Source: Microcebus murinus
Lineage: Eukaryota > Chordata > Mammalia > Primates > Cheirogaleidae
DNA: 64,000 nucleotides
NCBI RefSeq assembly: GCF_040939455.1
Contig: NC_134106.1
Coordinates: 88,915,001-88,979,000, forward strand
Direction: 5' to 3'
Shown here: positions 52,975-63,845 of the stretch, in pieces
Layout: each line of letters starts with the position of its first letter
Position numbering within the stretch: the stretch's first letter is position 1
Made by a program: the position numbers and the translations under genes
The notes under the pieces: generated by a model
What the model saw: the letters and a program-made list of their open reading frames with translations, nothing else
The model's database searches: none
What the model was told of the DNA's origin: nothing

Positions 52975-54220
52975 TTTTGACTTTTTGATTTTTTGTTTTA
53001 CATATACAATCATGTTATATGCAAATAGAGATAATTTCACTCCTACCTTTCTGATTTAGGTGCCTTTTTTTTTTTTTTTGGTCTGATTTTTATGTTAGTA
53101 TTATGTCAAATCAAAGTAGCAAGGGTTGCCATCTTTGCCATGTACTAGATCTTAGTGGAAAAGCTTTCAGTATTTCCCTATTAATTATATTAATAATTTT
53201 AACTGTGAGTTTTTCATAAATAATCAGTATTATAAATAATCAAAAATATCAATATTTCATAAATAATCATGTACTCAGTATTTCTTCCATACTTATAAAA
53301 AAACTGTTGAGAGTTTCTGTCAATAAAAAGTGTTCAACTTTGTCATCTGGTGCTTTTTTTTTCTTTTATTCTGTTAATGTGATTCATCACAGTGATTGAC
53401 GTGAATGTTAAACCAGCCTTGCATGCTGGGGATTAGTCTCACTTGGTCATGATGTAAAAATATTTTTTAATGTGTTGTTCAACTTGATTTGCTAGTATTT
53501 TATTGAACATTATTACATCAATCTTCATTGAAGAGGTAAGACTGTAGGTTTTGGGTGGTTGTTTTTGTTTTGTTGTGTTGTGTTTGTGAGTGTGTATGTG
53601 TGTACGTGTGTGTGCCTGTGTGTGAGAAAGAGAGGGATATTTTTTTCTGGCTCAGGAATCAGGGTGATACAGACCTCATAGATTGTGTTTAGAAGTATGC
53701 ACTCTAGATTTATTTTTTGGAAGAGTTTAATAAGTATTGGTATCAATTCTTTTATGAAAGTTTGGGAGAAATCAGCAGTTAAGCTATCTGGTCCTGGACT
53801 TTTCTTTGTATGAAAGTTTTTTATTACCTTTTAATCTCATTGTTTGCCATTGCTCTGTTCTGGATTTCTACTTCTTCCTCACTCAATTTGAGTAGGTTGT
53901 ATTTTCCTAGAAAACTATCTATTTTGTCTAGGTTATCCACTTGTTGTTGGCATACAATTGTTCATAATAGTCCATTATGATTCTTTTATTTCTGAGGCAT
54001 CTGGTGCAATTTCTTCACCTAAATTTTTGTTTTAATATATTTGAGTCTTCTCTCTTTTTGTTCTTAGACTAGTTCAGGATTTGTTAATTTTATTTTTTAA
54101 AAATCACAATTCTTAGTGTTGTTGTTTTCTTTGATTTTTCTTTATTTGATTTATTTCTATTCTGATTTTTATTATTTTATTCTTTCTCCTAATTTAGGAT
54201 TTAATTTGTTCTTTTTTGTT
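52975..54220 (-). pseudogene. Decayed L1 ORF2 reverse-transcriptase region
   Basis: Read on the minus strand it contains the conserved reverse-transcriptase blocks of L1, from a decayed fingers region near 54200 to the active-site block at 53005-53035. There the codons for the two catalytic aspartates are mutated ('tttgcatataacatg' in place of the usual gcagatgacatg). A GT-rich microsatellite (53574-53627) interrupts the frame. No functional enzyme is possible. Confidence 0.65.
53574..53627. repeat. GT-rich microsatellite (interrupted)
   Basis: An imperfect GT array with TGTTT, TATG and CCTG interruptions inside the L1 ORF2 relic. Confidence 0.8.
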
Positions 54221-54639
54221 GTAGTTCCTTGAGGCATAATATTAGACTTTTTATTTGCATTTCTCTTTATTAACATATGAATTTATGGGTATACATTTCT
54301 CTATTAGACCTGCTTTTGTTGTAACCCATAGGTTTTGGTATTTTGTACTTCCATTGCTATTTGTATCAAGACATTTTAATTTCCCTTTTAATTACCTTTT
54401 TTTACCCTTTGTTTGCCCAGGATAATGATTAATTTTTATATATTTGTACATTTTTCAAAAATTGCTATTATTGACCTCTAGTTTCATGCCATTGTGTTCT
54501 GAAGTGGTATTATATGTAATTTCAATCTTCTTTAATTTAAGAAATGTTTTTTAGCCTATGGTCTATGCCAGAGAATTTTTTGTGTGCATCAGAGAAAAAT
54601 GTGTATTCTTCTGTCCTTCATTGGAAAGTTCTGTACGTG

Positions 54640-55010
54640 TCTGTTAGGCCCATTTAGTCAAAAGCACAATTCAAGTCCTGTACTTTTTTATTAATTTTAT
54701 GTCTGGTTGATCTAGCCATTGTTAAGATTGAGGCACCAAAGTCTCCTACTACTATTGTATTGTTAACTATATTTTCTTTCATGTCCATTAATATTTGTTT
54801 TATATATTTACATGTTCCAATGTTGGGCACATATATATTTGTAATTGTCATTTCCTCTTGATAAATTTACCCATTTATCATCATATCTATCATTAAATAA
54901 TGTTTTTTCTTTGTCTTTTTTGTTAGTTTTTGACTTGAAATTTATTTGATCAGATATAAGTATAGCCCACTCCTCCTTTCTTTTGGTTATCACTTGCCTC
55001 CCTTCACTTT
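54640..55010 (-). pseudogene. Decayed L1 ORF2 endonuclease region
   Basis: Minus-strand frames of 61-65 codons preserve pieces of the APE-type endonuclease. One reads TITNIYVPNIGTCKYIKQ (the 'tlvniYaPN' substrate-facing block), followed by the VVGDFGAS block, where L1 normally has GDFN. The asparagine of GDFN is replaced by glycine. Upstream is a segment KRKEEWAILISDQINFKSK, equivalent to the 'ksGiaiLisdk' start of the domain. Stops separate the pieces. Confidence 0.7.
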
Positions 55011-56274
55011 TAGCCTATATGAATTCTCAAACCTTTAGTGCTCTCATACACAACATATAGTTTAGGTCTTTTATTTATTTATTTTTCTTATCCATTCAGC
55101 CACTCTATCTCTTTTAATTGGGCAATTTAATCCATTTACATTCAAGGTTATTATTAATAGTCAAAGACTTCCTACTGCCATTTTAAAATTTATTTTATGG
55201 TTTCTTTGTAGGTCCTTTGTTCCTTTCTTTTTTTCTTGCTGTCTACCTTTATGATTTGATAATTATCTGTACTGCTAAGCTTTGATTTCTTTCTATTTAG
55301 CATTTGTATATCTGCTGTTGTTTTCTAGTATTGCGGTTATAATGAGGATTACCTAAAACATATTATAGTTATAATAAACTATTTGAAGTTTCTAACTTAA
55401 CTTTTGCAACATACAAAAAACTCTAGAAGTTCACCATCCCTACCGCAATTTATATTTTTGATGTCACAAGTTACATGTTTTATATTGTGTTTTCTTGAAC
55501 AACTTATTGTATCTTTTATTTACTTTTTTACTATTTGAACTTTAACCTTCATACTAGAGATATGTATAATTTATACACTACCATTGTAGCATTGTATTAT
55601 TCTCTCTGTATTTAGCTATAGCAGTGAGTTTTATATTAATACTTTTATATACATTGATGATATTAATTATTGTCCTTTTGTTTCTGCTTGAAGAACTCCA
55701 TTAATTACTTCTTATAGGGCAAGTCTAGTGGTGGTGAATTTTTTAAGTTTTTAGTTGTCTGAGAAAGATTTTGTTTCTCCTTCGTTCTGAGGAAAACTTT
55801 ACTGGATATAGTACTCTTGATTGACAGGGTTTTTGCCTCCCAGTATGAAAAATATATTATTTAATTGTTTCCTGGACTGTAAGGTTTCTATTGAAAAATC
55901 TGTTGATAGTATAATAAGTATTCCCTTTTATATAACTTGACACTTTGTCTTATTTCCTTTAAAATTCTCTTTTTTGTTTTACTTTTGAAAGTTTGTTTTT
56001 AATGTGTCTTTCAGAGGACCACTTTGGGTTTTACCAGTCCGGGTACCTTTGCACTTTACCAATCTGGTTGTCCATATGTCTTCTGAGCCTGGGAGTTTTC
56101 AGCAATTATTTCATTAAATCAAATTTTTGTTCTTTTTTCTATTTCTTCACATTCTGAAGCTTCTATAATGTTAATATTGGTTCACTTAATGGTGTCCCAT
56201 AAGTCTCACACGCTGTCTTCATTCTTTTTCATTCTTTTTCTCCCTCTGACTGAATTATCTCAAAAGACCTCTCT

Positions 56275-56559
56275 TCAAATTCCCAGTTTATTTTTTTCTG
56301 CTTCATCTAGTCTGCTGGTGAAGCTCTCTGTTGAATTTTTTATGTCATTGATTGAATTCTTCAGCTTCAAGATTTCTCTTTGGTTCTTTTTTGTGATATC
56401 TATCTCTTTATTAAATTTCTCATTCTGATTATGAATTGCTTTTCTGATTTCAATAATTTGTCTATTTGAATTTTCTTTTATCTCACTGAGTTTCTTTAAG
56501 ATCATTATTTTCAATTTATTTTCAAAAAATTCATAAATTTCCATTTTTTTAAAGATCAA
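56275..56559 (-). pseudogene. L1 ORF1p coiled-coil remnant, 94 codons open
   Basis: The longest continuous piece of ORF1 in this L1. The translation is strongly Lys/Glu/Asn-rich with leucine/isoleucine at heptad-like spacing (KLKIMILKKLSEI, ILKLKNSINDIKNS) and ends with STESFTSRLDEAEKNK. This is the trimerising coiled-coil and its junction toward the RRM domain of ORF1p, the L1 RNA-binding chaperone. The start methionine is internal. The frame ends where the RRM should begin, so the protein is lost. Confidence 0.75.
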
Positions 56560-56639
56560 TCATATGAGAATTAATGTGCTCCTTTGGAATTGTTATGTTC
56601 CCTTGCCTTTTCTTGTCTCTTTGTTTCTGTATTGATGTC

Positions 56640-58795
56640 TGTGAATATTGTGGTGTAGTTACCTCTTCCAAATTTGCTCTCCTAGACTTTCCCCAGCAGT
56701 GGGCTTGAGGATACTGATTGTACAGGGTGCAGTGACTCCAGTTTTATTTAGGTATTGGTGTAGTCTACAGGCAGCTTCTTCAGTTATGATTAGAGTAAGT
56801 ATTGATTTCAGGTGCTTCAGTTATCTAGGGTGCAGGAATTTGTGGCAGTGACAATGGCTACATAGGTTATATGGGTAAGGGCATTAGGGATCCTCCTGTT
56901 CTTGTCTTCTCCACCTTGGGAGTCTTAGCTGAAGGGATTTCTCTTGGTTTTTCTGGCATGACCCACAGGCAGCCACAGAGCCACTGGAATCACAAGCACC
57001 TGTATTTAAAGCAGCTGTGCATCTGTGTTCCTGGTTTCAGGGTCTTGTGAAACTACTGTAGCACATAGAACTTGAGGCACAGATCCACTTTTTAAGGCAC
57101 AAGTTGATGCAATTCTCCCACTAAGTCAAGATCTGTTTCTCTGAAGCATGTTTTAGTAGCTTGGAGCCAGGGCGTAGGTGGGGATGTAGCTGCTGTTCTG
57201 ACCCTTGGGGGAAGAGCACAACAGTAGCCTGGTGCTAGGAAAGAAGAGGTGCACCAAAGGCTGAGGCCTCAGGGAGCAGGAAATTGCTGCAAGTTGGGAC
57301 CCAGAACCTGCAGTATAGCTTGGGCTCAAGAGATGAGTTAGCACATAGTGATGATTCTGGACCTAAGATGGTAGGACATGGCAGTATCCTAGGATCTATA
57401 AGGCTGAGTGCAGCAGCAACAAGTATCCAGGAATAGAAATATATCACTGTGGCTAGGACCTCAGGAGCAGGGAAGCAGAGCAGTGATGACTCCACTCGCC
57501 AAAGGGATAGGATACTTCCACAGCCTGGACTGCAGAGAGCTAGTCCAGTTTTAGGTATGTGTGGCACTATGGCTGTTTGGCCTTGAGGGTTGGGTGGTAC
57601 AGTTCAGCCAAGGCACTAATTCCCTAGGATGCAATGTTCCGTGTCTTCTTAGACTCAGAAAGTGTGGCCACATGGGTCAGTGGAGGCTCCAGATCCCTGA
57701 AATGGTGGCATCATCTATGGTGCGGGGGATACAACTTCACTGATGTGCTAAAGGCTTAGAATCTCCAGGGGACAGGATGCTACCTTACCTGTGGTGCCTG
57801 GGGAGGGGAGGGGATTGATTGCCCCAGTGTGCAGAAGGTCTGAAGTCCCCAGGGCATGGGGCACTGCCTCAGCTGTGGCATGGGAGGGTATGACTGCTCT
57901 TGTACGTTGGAAGCTCAGAATCCCCAGGGGGCAGGGTGCTGCCTCACCTGTGATATCTGGGTGGGGCAGATTTGACTGATACAGTGTGAAGAAGACCTGA
58001 GGTCCTCAGGGCATTGGGCACTGCCTCAGCTGTGGCACAGGAGGATGTGACTACTCTGGTGCGTCAGAGGCCTATGGTTCCCAGGGTGTGGAACATCACT
58101 TTAGTTTGTCCTAAAAGTGAGAGTACACCAGGGACTGGAATGAGAAGGATGTAGCAACTCCCCAGTATCTGGCCTTAGGGGGAAGGACATAGCAGCAGCT
58201 TGATTCATAGATCAGGCACTACCAGGTAAGGCATGCTGCACCTGCAACAAACCTGCGGGGATGGAGGGGACAGGGGTTGCTCACCCCGAGAGCAGGACAC
58301 CCTCCAGTAGTGGCTCCAGTCCCAAGATTGTGCAGTGCAGTACTAGCATGGGCCACAGGGGTATGGGCACAGTATTGGCTTCTTTTCTAGGGTTAGCTCC
58401 ACATTTGGACTCTGTGGAACTCCCTCAGCTGGGCTCAGGGCCTGTGAAGACTAGAAGGATCTCCAGTATTAAAGACTTAGGTGTCCATGGTGCTGATGAG
58501 TCTTCTGGAGTCTTCTTTCTTACCTTTTAGGGAAAAGGAAGACGTCTCTCCTGCTTTGAGGTGATTCAGACACAGGGGATGGTATGGAAAAGGCAAGGTG
58601 CTTCCTTTTCTTTCCTATGCAGTTATCTTGGGTTTCTGTGCTCTACATGATTTCTGCTGCTTCTTTGCTGTTCTCTCGGGATCCTTTTCTCTCTTTTCTT
58701 ATTTTAATCAAAATGTGGTTGTTATTATTTTATTTTTGTGGGAGAAAAGTGCACTAAGAGTTTCTACTTGACCATCTTGCTCAAAGCTAACTTTA
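56640..58795 (-). promoter_or_regulatory. L1 5' UTR (ancestral internal promoter region) with tandem units
   Basis: The GC-rich 2.1-kb leader of the reverse L1. L1 leaders carry an internal polymerase II promoter at their 5' end (here near 58795). This leader also has a tandem array at 57690-58090 (separate entry). Short frames on both strands reach 110 codons (57235-57567, minus) without family features. No activity can be inferred today. Confidence 0.6.
57690..58090 (-). repeat. Tandem array of ~67-83 bp units in the L1 5' UTR
   Basis: Related units begin near 57691, 57758, 57841, 57916, 57998 and 58072. Each starts with a variant of 'agaatccccaggg', followed by 'gcactgcctcagctgtggca' or 'gctgcctcacctgtga', then a GGG-rich stretch and 'gactgctctt' or 'gactgata'. 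Alternate units resemble each other more closely, giving a higher-order period near 157 bp (57841 with 57998; 57758 with 57916). Confidence 0.8.
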
Positions 58796-59529
58796 TTTGG
58801 ATGTTAATTCACTAGGCATTTATGTAACCTGATTAATTGAATGCACCATCCAAAAGAAAACTAAGGCAAAAAAAATGTTTCTCTTAAATACCTACAGGTA
58901 CTGCACTTGAGACTTCTTTATGGCCTGCCTTTCCTCAGGTATTCCTTTCTTCTTTCTCTGAACCACGATTGCTTTGATTATTGACTTTGATAAAGGTCAA
59001 AAATAGTTGAAGGGAGGGAAATTCATTTACTATCTCCCTTGGCAATTTCCCTTGCCTTTTGAAAAATAAAAATCTGTCAAAATAAAGAAATTTAAAAGAA
59101 CATGTGTTCATACTAAAAATATAAGTTGCATTGTTATTTTTTTCCTATTCTTCAAGTATTTTCTGTACTGATAGCTTGAAAGTATGCATAGTGATCAGAT
59201 CTCATAAGAGCCAATCGCTGAATTTTACTACATAAGAGAATCTTGACTCAAATGCATTCCTATATATATCTGTTTATATTTTTCTTATTATAAATGGTAA
59301 AGGATGCAAAACTACATCTGGGTAAAAAGTTTTGGTATCTCTTCACCCTAATAAGAAAGGTATCATTGTATAATTAAAGAGGTAAGTCATTTGCATAGTG
59401 GGAAATATTTCCAGTCCACAAACAATAATGATGTCAAATTAATACCATAATAAAGACTCAGCTGACATCTTTGCAAAATGATAGATGTATTGAATTAAAT
59501 ATTAATATGTTTTGTGATAATAAAGAGCG
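58796..59529. other. Unassigned AT-rich sequence
   Basis: 730 bases without a supported gene or repeat. Confidence 0.4.
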
Positions 59530-59930
59530 TTGATCTACTGGTTAATCCTATCAGTCAAGTTTCACTATGAAACAGATAACCACAAAATACTAGTGACATA
59601 CATCATATGTATTTACTCTTACATATTTGCCAGTGCACCAGAATTTAATTGGTTTGGGCTCCACTGGGTAGGGTTCAGATACACCTTAGGTTCAGTACTG
59701 TGCCACATGTCTCTCATCCTCCTTAGATGGGAGTTAACTGAGGCATGTTCTTTTCATGGTGAAAGCTAAGAGCTCAAGAAAGCAAACTCAACCACTAAAC
59801 ATTTATGCTCCGCTCTGATCTCTCTGCTAGTATACATTGTCCAAAGCAAATCAAGTTAGCCAAACCCAAAATCAAGGTGCCAGGAAGTATTCTCCATCCA
59901 CCTGAGGGTAAAATGTAGGAGAAAAAGTGA
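59530..59930. mobile_element. Ancient LTR-like repeat, probably MLT1-related
   Basis: Order of phrases: 'aacagataaccacaaaatactagtgac', 'tttgggctccactgggtagggttcagatacaccttagg', 'ccacatgtctctcatcctccttag', 'gaggcatgttcttttcatggtgaaagctaagagctcaagaaagc' and 'gtccaaagcaaatcaagttagccaaacccaaaatcaagg'. I recognise the wording from a widespread mammalian repeat but cannot name it with confidence. Confidence 0.4.
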
Positions 59931-60419
59931 ATGTGTTTATGTATTTTGAAGCACGATCTGATCTTTGACTTTTATCCACTCCAGCAAAAATTCACTAACT
60001 ATTTTAATTCTTCCTACCTGAAAAAGTCAAACAAATTTTACCATTTTTTCCTATTTTGTCTGTGTGACTTTTACATGTGTATGCAATTTCACGTATTGCA
60101 CTCGATTTGTTTTGTACCAGTCTCTCAAGTGAGAGGCCATCAAGAGTGTTTTACTCTACTGTATATACATAGTGATCAGTACATTTAACAAATATATTTT
60201 TTTGGTGGTAATAATAGATATAATATACTTTAAGTAAAAAACTGTCACAAAAGGCAAAGATTGATATTAATATTATATAATGGTAAAATGAGTCCATTTA
60301 CCAGAAGTTTATAACACAAATAGAAACATTATACAAACACATACATATACACACATGCATGTATATAATTTTATACATATGAATACAGAGAGAGAGAGAG
60401 AGAACACAAGCATGCATAC
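59931..60419. other. Unassigned AT-rich sequence with short (GA)n at 60387-60403
   Basis: Nothing is supported apart from a short GA run and a TACA/CACA-rich low-complexity patch at 60330-60370. Confidence 0.45.
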
Positions 60420-60945
60420 TTGGCCCAGAAGCATCAGGCCACCCATTGTTATCTGTTGGACCCTGGGCCCCAGGCACAGCATCCCTGCTCTGGTGCCACA
60501 CAGGGGTGGACAGAGGTAGGCACTGTCTCACCAGGCTCTCACCCACTTCCACTCATCTAGTCCCTGGCCCTGGTGTCCCAGCCCAGCCTACCACTCTCCA
60601 TTGCTCTGCTCAAGTCTCAAGAGGAAGAAGAAACTGCACTGTACCCACCACCTGGTTGGAGGCTAGTAGCCTACAGGTGGAGAAAAAGACAAGAGGTGCC
60701 AGTGGTGCACTAGACAGTTTAGGCAGCTGCTGTTCCATAGATGCAGATGCCCAGAATTTATTTATGAAAATTCAGGTGCCTCTCTGAAGGCTAGATCTCA
60801 GGGAGGTGCTGATGGTGCAGGCTGAGAGGTCCACGTAGGTGGTGGCTGCTGCCTCCTGGTCCTGGAATGTATTTCTCAGCCTTTAGGCACCTCTTAGAAG
60901 TCTTGATCTGGGGGCCCATCTTGCTGAGCCACAGTAATTCCATTT
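60420..60945. other. GC-rich block of unknown origin
   Basis: A sharp rise in GC content relative to its surroundings. It carries a 113-codon plus-strand frame (60446-60787) with no recognisable domain. The right end reads 'ggcccatcttgctgagcc', which in reverse resembles the L1 start 'gagcaagatgg'. The block could therefore be a detached reverse L1 5' UTR. It could equally be an unnamed LTR or an old processed-transcript fragment. No CpG-island character is evident: CG dinucleotides are very few. Confidence 0.35.
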
Positions 60946-61059
60946 TAAGTGGGCATTCCGTTCTTTGTAGTCTATTTGAAAAGTTATGGAAGCATAATTT
61001 CAGTCTAACTTAAGCACATTTCCATTAACACCCACTTCCCAAAAAACTTCATACTATTT

Positions 61060-61445
61060 GCAGTCATTTCCCATTCCCCTGGACTATCATAAATCTTCAC
61101 TCTTTCTCCAGAGTCACCTTTTCCAGACATGTCTTATAACTGGAACCATACAGAATGTAGTCTTCTGTGTCTAGTTTCCTTCTTCCCATTTAATGTTTTT
61201 GAGATCCATTCTTAATGTAGCATGTATTATTTTATTCATTTCTATTGATGAAAGGTATTTTACTATAATAACACACCACACATTGTTTTCCCTTTCACTT
61301 ATTGAAAGGTATTTTGGTTCGTTTCCTCATAAATAGTGCTGCAGTAAATCTTTGTGTAGACCTAGGTTTTCATATCTTTTAAGAACACAACTGGGAGTGG
61401 AAATGCTGGGTCAATATGGTAATTCCATGTAAAACATTTTGAGAA
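61060..61445 (-). mobile_element. Old L1M ORF2 tail fragment (reverse)
   Basis: Reverse L1M wording: 'cctggactatcataaatcttcactctttctcc', 'tataactggaaccatacagaatgtagtc', 'tttttgagatccattcttaatgtagcatg', 'ttttggttcgtttcctcataaatagtgctgcagtaaatctttgtg' and 'gggagtggaaatgctgggtcaatatgg'. It matches the same L1M region as 4180-4690 but is a separate insertion. Confidence 0.75.
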
Positions 61446-62455
61446 ACAAACATTTATTTATGGATGGGGCCATAAAATGTGTGCAGCTACCATTTTATGC
61501 TGTTGTTTTATATTTGCAGAAATATAATAAATAATATTTTCATGTTCTTATAAATCCCATCATGTCATAAGTTTAATAAGAAATTTAGCTAATCAAAGTA
61601 TTTAGAACATAGTAAACACCCAATAAATATTTTCTGTTCTTATTGCTATCACTTTTCTTATTACATTTAAATTTAAGAGGCTAAACCTAAACCTTATATC
61701 ACTCCTTTTATTTATAGTAATTATTTATTACTACCATTATTTATTATACCAATTAAATATAGATTATCTCTACTAACTGGCTTATGAAATTAGGCAGAAA
61801 CAACAAACAGAAATTAAATACTAGTTTCTAAATTATTTCACCATACTCCCACTATTAAATTCCTATGTAAAATCCTAGATTTTTGAGTTTAAATATTATT
61901 TTCTGTGGAAGGAGTTATTTGGTTTAATCATATGCACATTATGAGTCATTCTTTTTCAGCATAATCATAAATATGCTACAGAACTGGAAAGTAAAGGTTA
62001 TGCAAACCACAGGGTGATATGAGGTTTTTTTATTGCTCCTATTGGGAGATGATCAAAGAAGCTGAAGATTATTTATAACTACCTTCTCTGGTGTGCTAAA
62101 GAGAGAAGGTGAACCACGTGAAAGAGAAGTTGACAGGGTTTGCAGATGAAATATTCTCTGTAATGACCTTATCATGCACAAAGATAAACGGATGTTAACC
62201 TGTGCATCAGTGAGAGAGCTAGAAAATATTCCTGAACTAGGATGAATAGGCTTAATAAAGGCCATTTTAGGAATTATGTTTGTTTTTTCTTCCTTTTTAT
62301 TGAAGCTTGCTTTCCCTCTGAGGGTATTATGCCCCAGTCCAGATAGTTCAAGAGAAACAGAACTTAAGCAGAAAATAGCAGTCTTCCTAGAACAAAGCAT
62401 TAGGAGGTTAGATTTTGGGACTACTACAGCAAGTAGAAATTTAAGGTAGACATAC
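61446..62455. other. Unassigned AT-rich sequence
   Basis: A possible MIR/L2 terminus occurs at 61600-61645 ('agtatttagaacatagtaaacacccaataaatattttc'). The 115-codon minus-strand frame at 62053-62400 has no recognisable domain and no flanking exon signals; I treat it as chance. Confidence 0.4.
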
Positions 62456-62831
62456 TATAAAGGAAAATGTTTTGGAAGGAAGAGCCATATATTATCCTAG
62501 ATAGAACTGGAGCCCATTCTACTAAGTGAAGTATCACAAAAATAAAAATAACAAACACCATATGTACTCACCATCAAATTGGGATTAACTGATCAACACT
62601 TAAGTGCACATATAGTAGTCATATTTATTGGGTGTTGGGTAGATTGGAGAGGGAGGAGGGGATGGGTATATACACACCTAATGGGTGCAGCATATACTCT
62701 CTGGGGGATGGACATGCTTGAAGCTCTGACTTGGGTGGGACAAAGGCAATATATGTAACCTAAACATTTGTACCCCTGTAATATGCTGAAATTAAAAAAT
62801 ATATAAAAATTTAAAGAAAGAAAAAAAAAGG
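62456..62831 (+). mobile_element. L1 LINE 3' end, 5'-truncated
   Basis: The last part of an L1, with the ORF2 end and 3' UTR: 'gaactggagcccattctactaagtgaagtatcacaaaaat', 'tgtactcaccatcaaattggg', 'ggtgttgggtagattggagaggg', 'gatgggtatatacacacctaatggg', 'tggacatgcttgaagctctgacttggg', 'ggcaatatatgtaacctaaacatttgtacccctgtaatatgctgaaatt' and an A-rich tail to 62831. Its 3' UTR matches 35820-36005, not the one at 870-1030. I associate this 3' UTR with strepsirrhine L1. The 5' edge is approximate. Confidence 0.85.
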
Positions 62832-63845
62832 AAATTAATCTTAATTCTTATCTGATTCCAGAACTGTATGTGTACTGGTAATAGATTTAAGAAATTCAGC
62901 TGCAAGTAACAGCTAAGAGACTATGAAGTGAGCAGAACTAGCCTGACCTGCCCACTGTTTTGGAGATGGTCTTGATAAACTCCTGAAGCTAACCACTGAA
63001 ATTCCAGAAGTGCCACGACTTAGGAGTAATGACATCATAGGCCTAAGTATTAAATCCTAAGACTATGGCAACTTTTAAATTGTACTCAAAAGCTTAAATG
63101 CAAATTACCACAAAACCAACATAGTCCTTCTATAATTTAAGCGCCCACTAGAACTACATCTAGAATTCTATATGAGAAGATAAATTAACCTCAAATCTCT
63201 CAATGTAAGCTTCACAATACCAGGATAGAAAAAAATGCTACTAGCAATGCAGAAAAGCAGAAAAATATGACTCTTTTTCAAGAAACAAATTGATGTGCAT
63301 AAACAGATATACATATGTCACAAATGGTAAAATGAGAGAAAAATAACTTTAAAGTAAATGTGACAAATATGTTAAATAATTTTCAAGAAAAGTTAGTCAA
63401 AATTTGCCAAAAAATGGGGAATTTCAGAGTGATAAAAATACTTATTCACAAAATGAAATTCCTGGTACTAAAACATGCCATAGCTCAAATAAAAAAGAAG
63501 ATGGTATTAGCAATAGCTAATTATGCAGTGCATAAGAAAGGATTAGGCACCAGAAAGTCAAAGTAATTAAAATTATTTAAACTGGAGGAAAATGATTGAA
63601 AAAATGAACAGAACTTTGATGAATTACAAGAAACTGTGAAACTATCTTATTATAACTAGGCATTTTATAGTCAAATTACTGAAAACCAGGATAAAGAAAA
63701 AATTGTAAAAGCAGCCAGAGAAAGAGAGGTATTTTATACAGTGAACAAGGATATGAATGATGACTGACTTTTCATCATAGGGAGTGCAGAAAACAATGGA
63801 ATAGCATCTTTAAAGTGATAAAATTAACCAAAAAAATCCTGTTCT
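62832..63845. other. Unassigned A-rich sequence, possibly old LINE
   Basis: A strongly A-rich plus strand, suggestive of an old LINE (for example 63275-63730 with 'gaaaaccaggataaagaaaaaattgtaaaagcagccagagaaa', reminiscent of the L1M ORF1 segment 'aatcttgaaagcagcaagagaaaa'). I could not establish order or ends with confidence. The 68-codon frame at 63360-63566 is part of this. Confidence 0.4.

Larger units (their letters stand above)
52960..58795 (-). mobile_element. L1 LINE (reverse) with intact 5' end, truncated inside ORF2
   Basis: A 5.8-kb L1 on the minus strand. The 5' end is at about 58795: the minus strand starts 'agctttgagcaagatggtcaag', equivalent to the L1 start 'gagcaagatggccgaatag'. 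The 5' UTR is 56640-58795 and GC-rich, with a tandem array. ORF1 is about 55640-56560. ORF2 runs from about 55060 downward, through the endonuclease region (54640-55000) and reverse transcriptase (to 53000). It stops near 52960, just past the catalytic FADD site. The remaining 3' half of ORF2 and the 3' UTR are missing. ORF frames are broken except one in ORF1. L1 copies normally lose the 5' end, so this one has been cut by a later deletion or recombination. Confidence 0.8.

Noticed and set aside
62053..62400. 115-codon minus-strand open frame
   Set aside because: No domain, no upstream promoter or splice context; AT-rich surroundings and sequence typical of chance frames.
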